A stretch of 10,306 nucleotides of DNA from JAVVPO01 sp036655715. GTDB taxonomy: Bacteria > Bacillota > Clostridia > Lachnospirales > Cellulosilyticaceae. Position 1 is the stretch's first letter. The number at the start of each line of letters is the position of its first letter. This document shows positions 7,555-10,306 of this stretch, one piece after another. A program made the translations under genes and the position numbers. A model generated the notes under the pieces. It saw only the letters and a program-made list of their open reading frames with translations. It did not search any database and was not told the origin of the DNA. Where the stretch lies: contig JAVVPO010000084.1 of assembly GCA_036655715.1 (NCBI GenBank), positions 1 through 10,306 of the forward strand, given 5' to 3'.

Positions 7555-8662
7555 GCTGCTCATCCTTTCTAAAATCCTTTGGATATCCACCTATTACTTT
7601 TGCCACTAATGGATAAATAATGATTTTTTCTTCTATCTCTCCTATCATCTGAAACTTCCTCATAAATGTCCCTATATCAAATGCTAGTTTATCTATACTT
7701 GCCTCACGATACTCCTTACTCCAACCTTGATCCATTGTTTCCTTAAGCATCTTTATCCACTCTCTAAATATCTCTTTACTTATAATCATGCAATCATCTG
7801 TCTGTAATTCAAATTCATTTAATGCTAACTTCTCATAAATGAATTTGTTCAGGTGTAAGACTACATCACTTAATGCACTTTGCCTTGGAAAAGTATAGCT
7901 TACTTTGTCACTCTCATGTGGTATCATCATTGCTCCATTACGATGTACATGAAGCTGCCACCCTAAGTATTCTTCAAAATCTTTTTCTATGATACTTCTA
8001 TGTTGTTTGATGTATGCATAATCTTCATCCATACTTCCTTCATTATAGACAATTGGAGAAATTAACAATCTACGATAAACTGTATGCCGTCTTAATAACG
8101 CTTTTGTATGCTCTTCGAGATGATCTACACTTTCTATATCCATAATATTGAAACTAAAGTTTCTTGGCATATAACGCGATAATCCTGTACTCTCAAATAA
8201 CACTTCTTTTGATTCATCTTTTATAAAGCTATCTTCCTCACCATCTGTAATCTTCACAAGCGACTCTTCTATAGCAAACTTAATAATTTTTATTAGACTT
8301 CTTCTATTCTTATAGCTAGTCCATTCTACTGCTTCACCTAAGCTATTTGCCTCTATAAACTCTGTAATATGTGATAATAAAAATTGCTCCTCTTTATTTT
8401 TATTTTCTAAGAAAATAAAAAGTAACATCAAGAAAACATATTCTCTAGGATTTTCAAAATTTTCTATCCCCATCCATTCTTGTGCCCTACCCGGCAACTT
8501 TTCAAGTTTAATAAAATCTGAGCGAATAAGTAATTCATATCCTAATTTTTCCACAATAAACTTTTTTAGTTCCTTATACTTATCTTTAATACGATAGTAC
8601 ATTTCTGAATCTTTCTCTTTGAGAATGATTTGTCTTTCTAATAATAATTTTAATTCCTCCAT
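7547..8662 (-). CDS. jetB: JetB, KITE-like accessory subunit of Wadjet (DUF2398/TIGR02678 type)
   Basis: JetB corresponds to MukE/MksE: a small winged-helix (KITE) protein that binds the JetA kleisin and helps clamp DNA against the JetC heads. The 371-residue protein has features of the DUF2398 family: an N-terminal helical segment with 'YYRIKDKYKELKKFI' (22-36), a 'GYELLIRSDFIKLEKLP' stretch (41-57), an Arg-rich 'LLRRHTVYRRLLISPIVY' stretch (189-206), and 'YLGWQLHVHRNGAMMIP' (232-248). There is no catalytic motif, as expected. The ATG lies 2 bases after the jetA stop, and its ribosome binding site AAAGGAG sits inside the last jetA codons, 10 bases before the start. The stop overlaps the jetC start. 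The fold and role are inferred from family and position. Confidence 0.87.
   Translation of the reverse strand: MEELKLLLERQIILKEKDSEMYYRIKDKYKELKKFIVEKLGYELLIRSDFIKLEKLPGRAQEWMGIENFENPREYVFLMLLFIFLENKNKEEQFLLSHITEFIEANSLGEAVEWTSYKNRRSLIKIIKFAIEESLVKITDGEEDSFIKDESKEVLFESTGLSRYMPRNFSFNIMDIESVDHLEEHTKALLRRHTVYRRLLISPIVYNEGSMDEDYAYIKQHRSIIEKDFEEYLGWQLHVHRNGAMMIPHESDKVSYTFPRQSALSDVVLHLNKFIYEKLALNEFELQTDDCMIISKEIFREWIKMLKETMDQGWSKEYREASIDKLAFDIGTFMRKFQMIGEIEEKIIIYPLVAKVIGGYPKDFRKDEQHE
7563..7570 (-). promoter_or_regulatory. Ribosome binding site that decides the jetC start
   Basis: AGAAAGGA on the minus strand lies inside the end of jetB, 8 bases upstream of the ATG at 7554. It is useless for the upstream in-frame GTG (7590), which it follows, and directly abuts the in-frame ATG at 7563, too close to serve it. 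It therefore supports the third candidate start. Confidence 0.6.
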
Positions 8663-8664
8663 AC

Positions 8665-10152
8665 TTACTCATCTCCTTTAAACAAGATTTTGTAATGCGG
8701 CATAATAAAAATCCCATCTTCACACTCTACACTTACTTGTTCTTTTCCATCTACAAGAACTACTTGAAAAGTTTTTCCAAGTTCTGTCTTATGCCAGTTC
8801 TCTTTGCTCCCCTTTCCTTTAGTTAACCATTTAAGTAACATCACTCTATCCTCTGTTGTAATTCTACCTAGTCTTCCAAAATCCAGTTCGCCTTGTGAGA
8901 CAAATCTCTGAATACGTACCTCTTCTTCTATTCTTTTTCTTAGTACTTCTTCTCTTTTTTGTGCCTTTAATAATGTCTTATCTTGAATAGGTGTTTTAAT
9001 CAATTTTTCTCTATATGTCCTGATTCTAGGCTTTGTTTCTACATAAGTAGGTATTTCCTCAAAAATACTACTATTAATACTTTCAGTTTCTCTCACAGGA
9101 TTTGCCTTAATATGCATCGTTCCCATACTTCCAAATATTAAGGCTGATAGTTTACCCGCTTCCTCCACTGTTTCACACTTTTCAAATAGCTCAGCTATCT
9201 TTCTATACTCCTCTTTACGGTTACCATTATTATTTTTTCGCTCTGCAATCTGAGCTGCAAATCTAGTAATTTTTCTAATAATCTCATTAGTACTCTCTAT
9301 TAATTTTTCTACTAAAGACGCCCTATTGATATCGCCTATAAACCACTCTTTCATACTTTCAAAACGACCTAAATTCATCTCTATATAATCTTCTTGATCT
9401 ATTACTAAGGCTAAATTCCCTATACTTTTTTCATACTCTAATACTTTATTAAGTAACACTCTAATCTCTTCTTCTGTAATATCATTTAAAATTTTCTGTA
9501 TATCAATCGTCGCTACCTGTATCCCTCTAATAAAATCTCTAAGATACTTCACAAAACGCTCTTTGAAAAGTAAAAACTCTGTGGTTTTCATTAACTCTTC
9601 TGTTTTAGGAGAATAGAAACAAGCAATATAATCTTGATAGTTTTGATTAAGTTCTTTAAATGCACCATTTAGCTCCTTCCACCACCCATAAATTTTCTGT
9701 GGGGAATCTACATAAACTTCATGATGATTAGCTAATAAAATATGAAAACGATCAATAAGTACCGCTTCTAATGTAGCATGATTTTCAATAGTCATATGCT
9801 CCAGTATACGAAGCATCCTTTCAATTTCTATGGTATAAGTAGATAACTGATATCTAAACTCTCTATTCTTAAATTCTTCTATCGTTTTAACCTTAGCTGT
9901 ATCCGCAATAGCTAAAACATTCCTCCACTCTACTAGACTATCTAAATCATTCTTTAGGTTCTCTACTGAATAATTTTTGAACTCATCCAATCCTTTGAGG
10001 TATTCAAATATATCCTCTTTATACATCCAGTACTTCATCTTCTCATATTGCTTATACATAAATCGGATAATCGTTCGATATCTCCATGTATTATCTGTAC
10101 TAAGATATTTAACTTCATGTATTTGCTTCATTTGTATAGGTTCTAATCTCAT
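8665..10152 (-). CDS. jetA: JetA, kleisin-like subunit of Wadjet (DUF2397/TIGR02677 type)
   Basis: JetA is the MukF/MksF-like kleisin that bridges the JetC heads and carries JetB. The 495-residue protein begins with a region that looks like a winged helix: 'YLSTDNTWRYRTIIRFMY' (16-33), then a Leu/Trp helix with DLDSLVEWRNV (69-79), followed by an Arg/Tyr stretch near 97-113. All of this fits DUF2397. The middle (about 105-330) is helical. Residues about 375-425 are dense in Arg, Lys and Glu and would suit a kleisin linker. The last about 70 residues (ITTEDRVMLLKWL at 434-446) look like a compact C-terminal domain for binding a JetC head. First gene of the operon: AGGAGA lies about 7 bases before the ATG, after an AT-rich leader. 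Domain roles are inferred by analogy with MukF. Confidence 0.87.
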   Translation of the reverse strand: MRLEPIQMKQIHEVKYLSTDNTWRYRTIIRFMYKQYEKMKYWMYKEDIFEYLKGLDEFKNYSVENLKNDLDSLVEWRNVLAIADTAKVKTIEEFKNREFRYQLSTYTIEIERMLRILEHMTIENHATLEAVLIDRFHILLANHHEVYVDSPQKIYGWWKELNGAFKELNQNYQDYIACFYSPKTEELMKTTEFLLFKERFVKYLRDFIRGIQVATIDIQKILNDITEEEIRVLLNKVLEYEKSIGNLALVIDQEDYIEMNLGRFESMKEWFIGDINRASLVEKLIESTNEIIRKITRFAAQIAERKNNNGNRKEEYRKIAELFEKCETVEEAGKLSALIFGSMGTMHIKANPVRETESINSSIFEEIPTYVETKPRIRTYREKLIKTPIQDKTLLKAQKREEVLRKRIEEEVRIQRFVSQGELDFGRLGRITTEDRVMLLKWLTKGKGSKENWHKTELGKTFQVVLVDGKEQVSVECEDGIFIMPHYKILFKGDE

Positions 10153-10231
10153 TTTATATTCTCCTATATTTTTATATTAATACACTTATTGTAATATATT
10201 GTAGTATACCTCTATTACCATAAATTTAAAA
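10153..10231 (-). promoter_or_regulatory. Probable promoter and leader of the jetABCD operon
   Basis: The best -10 on the minus strand is TATACT (10208-10203). Seventeen bases upstream stands TTTTAA (10231-10226), a weak -35. Transcription would start near 10196, giving a leader of about 44 bases that ends with the ribosome binding site TAGGAGA (10166-10160) and the jetA ATG. TACAAT boxes nearby are rivals with worse -35 partners. The weak -35 suggests low basal expression or help from an activator. Confidence 0.4.
10188..10207. repeat. Tandem imperfect 10-bp repeat over the jetA promoter -10
   Basis: ATTGTAATAT is followed directly by ATTGTAGTAT (9 of 10 identical). The pair is one helical turn apart and overlaps the proposed -10 and transcription start. 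It could be a repressor site or only a result of AT-rich composition. Confidence 0.35.
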
Positions 10232-10242
10232 CGTACTAATTA

Positions 10243-10277
<35 letters not shown>

Positions 10278-10306
10278 AAGAGCTTAGTACAGACATTAAT
10301 CTATGT

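Overview
The window is AT-rich DNA with strong AGGAGG-type ribosome binding sites and tightly packed genes. This points to a low-GC Gram-positive bacterium (Bacillota, most likely a Clostridia-type anaerobe). The taxon is inferred from composition, signals and protein style; no RNA gene or marker fixes it.

The main content is a complete four-gene operon on the minus strand, reading from about 10152 down to 2254: jetA (DUF2397/TIGR02677), jetB (DUF2398/TIGR02678), jetC (SMC-like ATPase, TIGR02680) and jetD (DUF2399/TIGR02679, Toprim-like). This set and order match Wadjet, the SMC-based anti-plasmid defence system, in the variant I recall being called type III. By analogy with studied Wadjets, JetA (kleisin-like), JetB (KITE-like) and JetC (ATPase with long coiled coils) form a loop-extruding motor. 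JetD is the nuclease that cuts small circular DNA after the motor stalls. All key motifs (Walker A, signature, Walker B, Toprim Glu and DxD) are present and no frame is broken, so the system looks functional. Junctions are very tight (2 nt, an 8-nt overlap, 3 nt), which implies one transcript and translational coupling. A perfect (ACT)11 microsatellite lies just upstream of the probable operon promoter and could vary expression by slippage.

Left of the operon, at 1856-2080 on the plus strand, is a 74-codon reading frame for a small hydrophobic membrane protein. It has a perfect ribosome binding site and its own terminator, but ACG stands where the ATG should be. It is either a rare ACG-start gene or a gene with a freshly lost start codon. 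Divergent from it, at 67-1704 on the minus strand, is a secreted 545-residue protein with two PKD-like domains and a C-terminal region of unknown function. A possible further minus-strand gene starts at position 55 and leaves the window.

The region between the two blocks (2081-2253) holds the plus-strand terminator and no convincing gene. The secreted protein shows no sign of belonging to the defence system.
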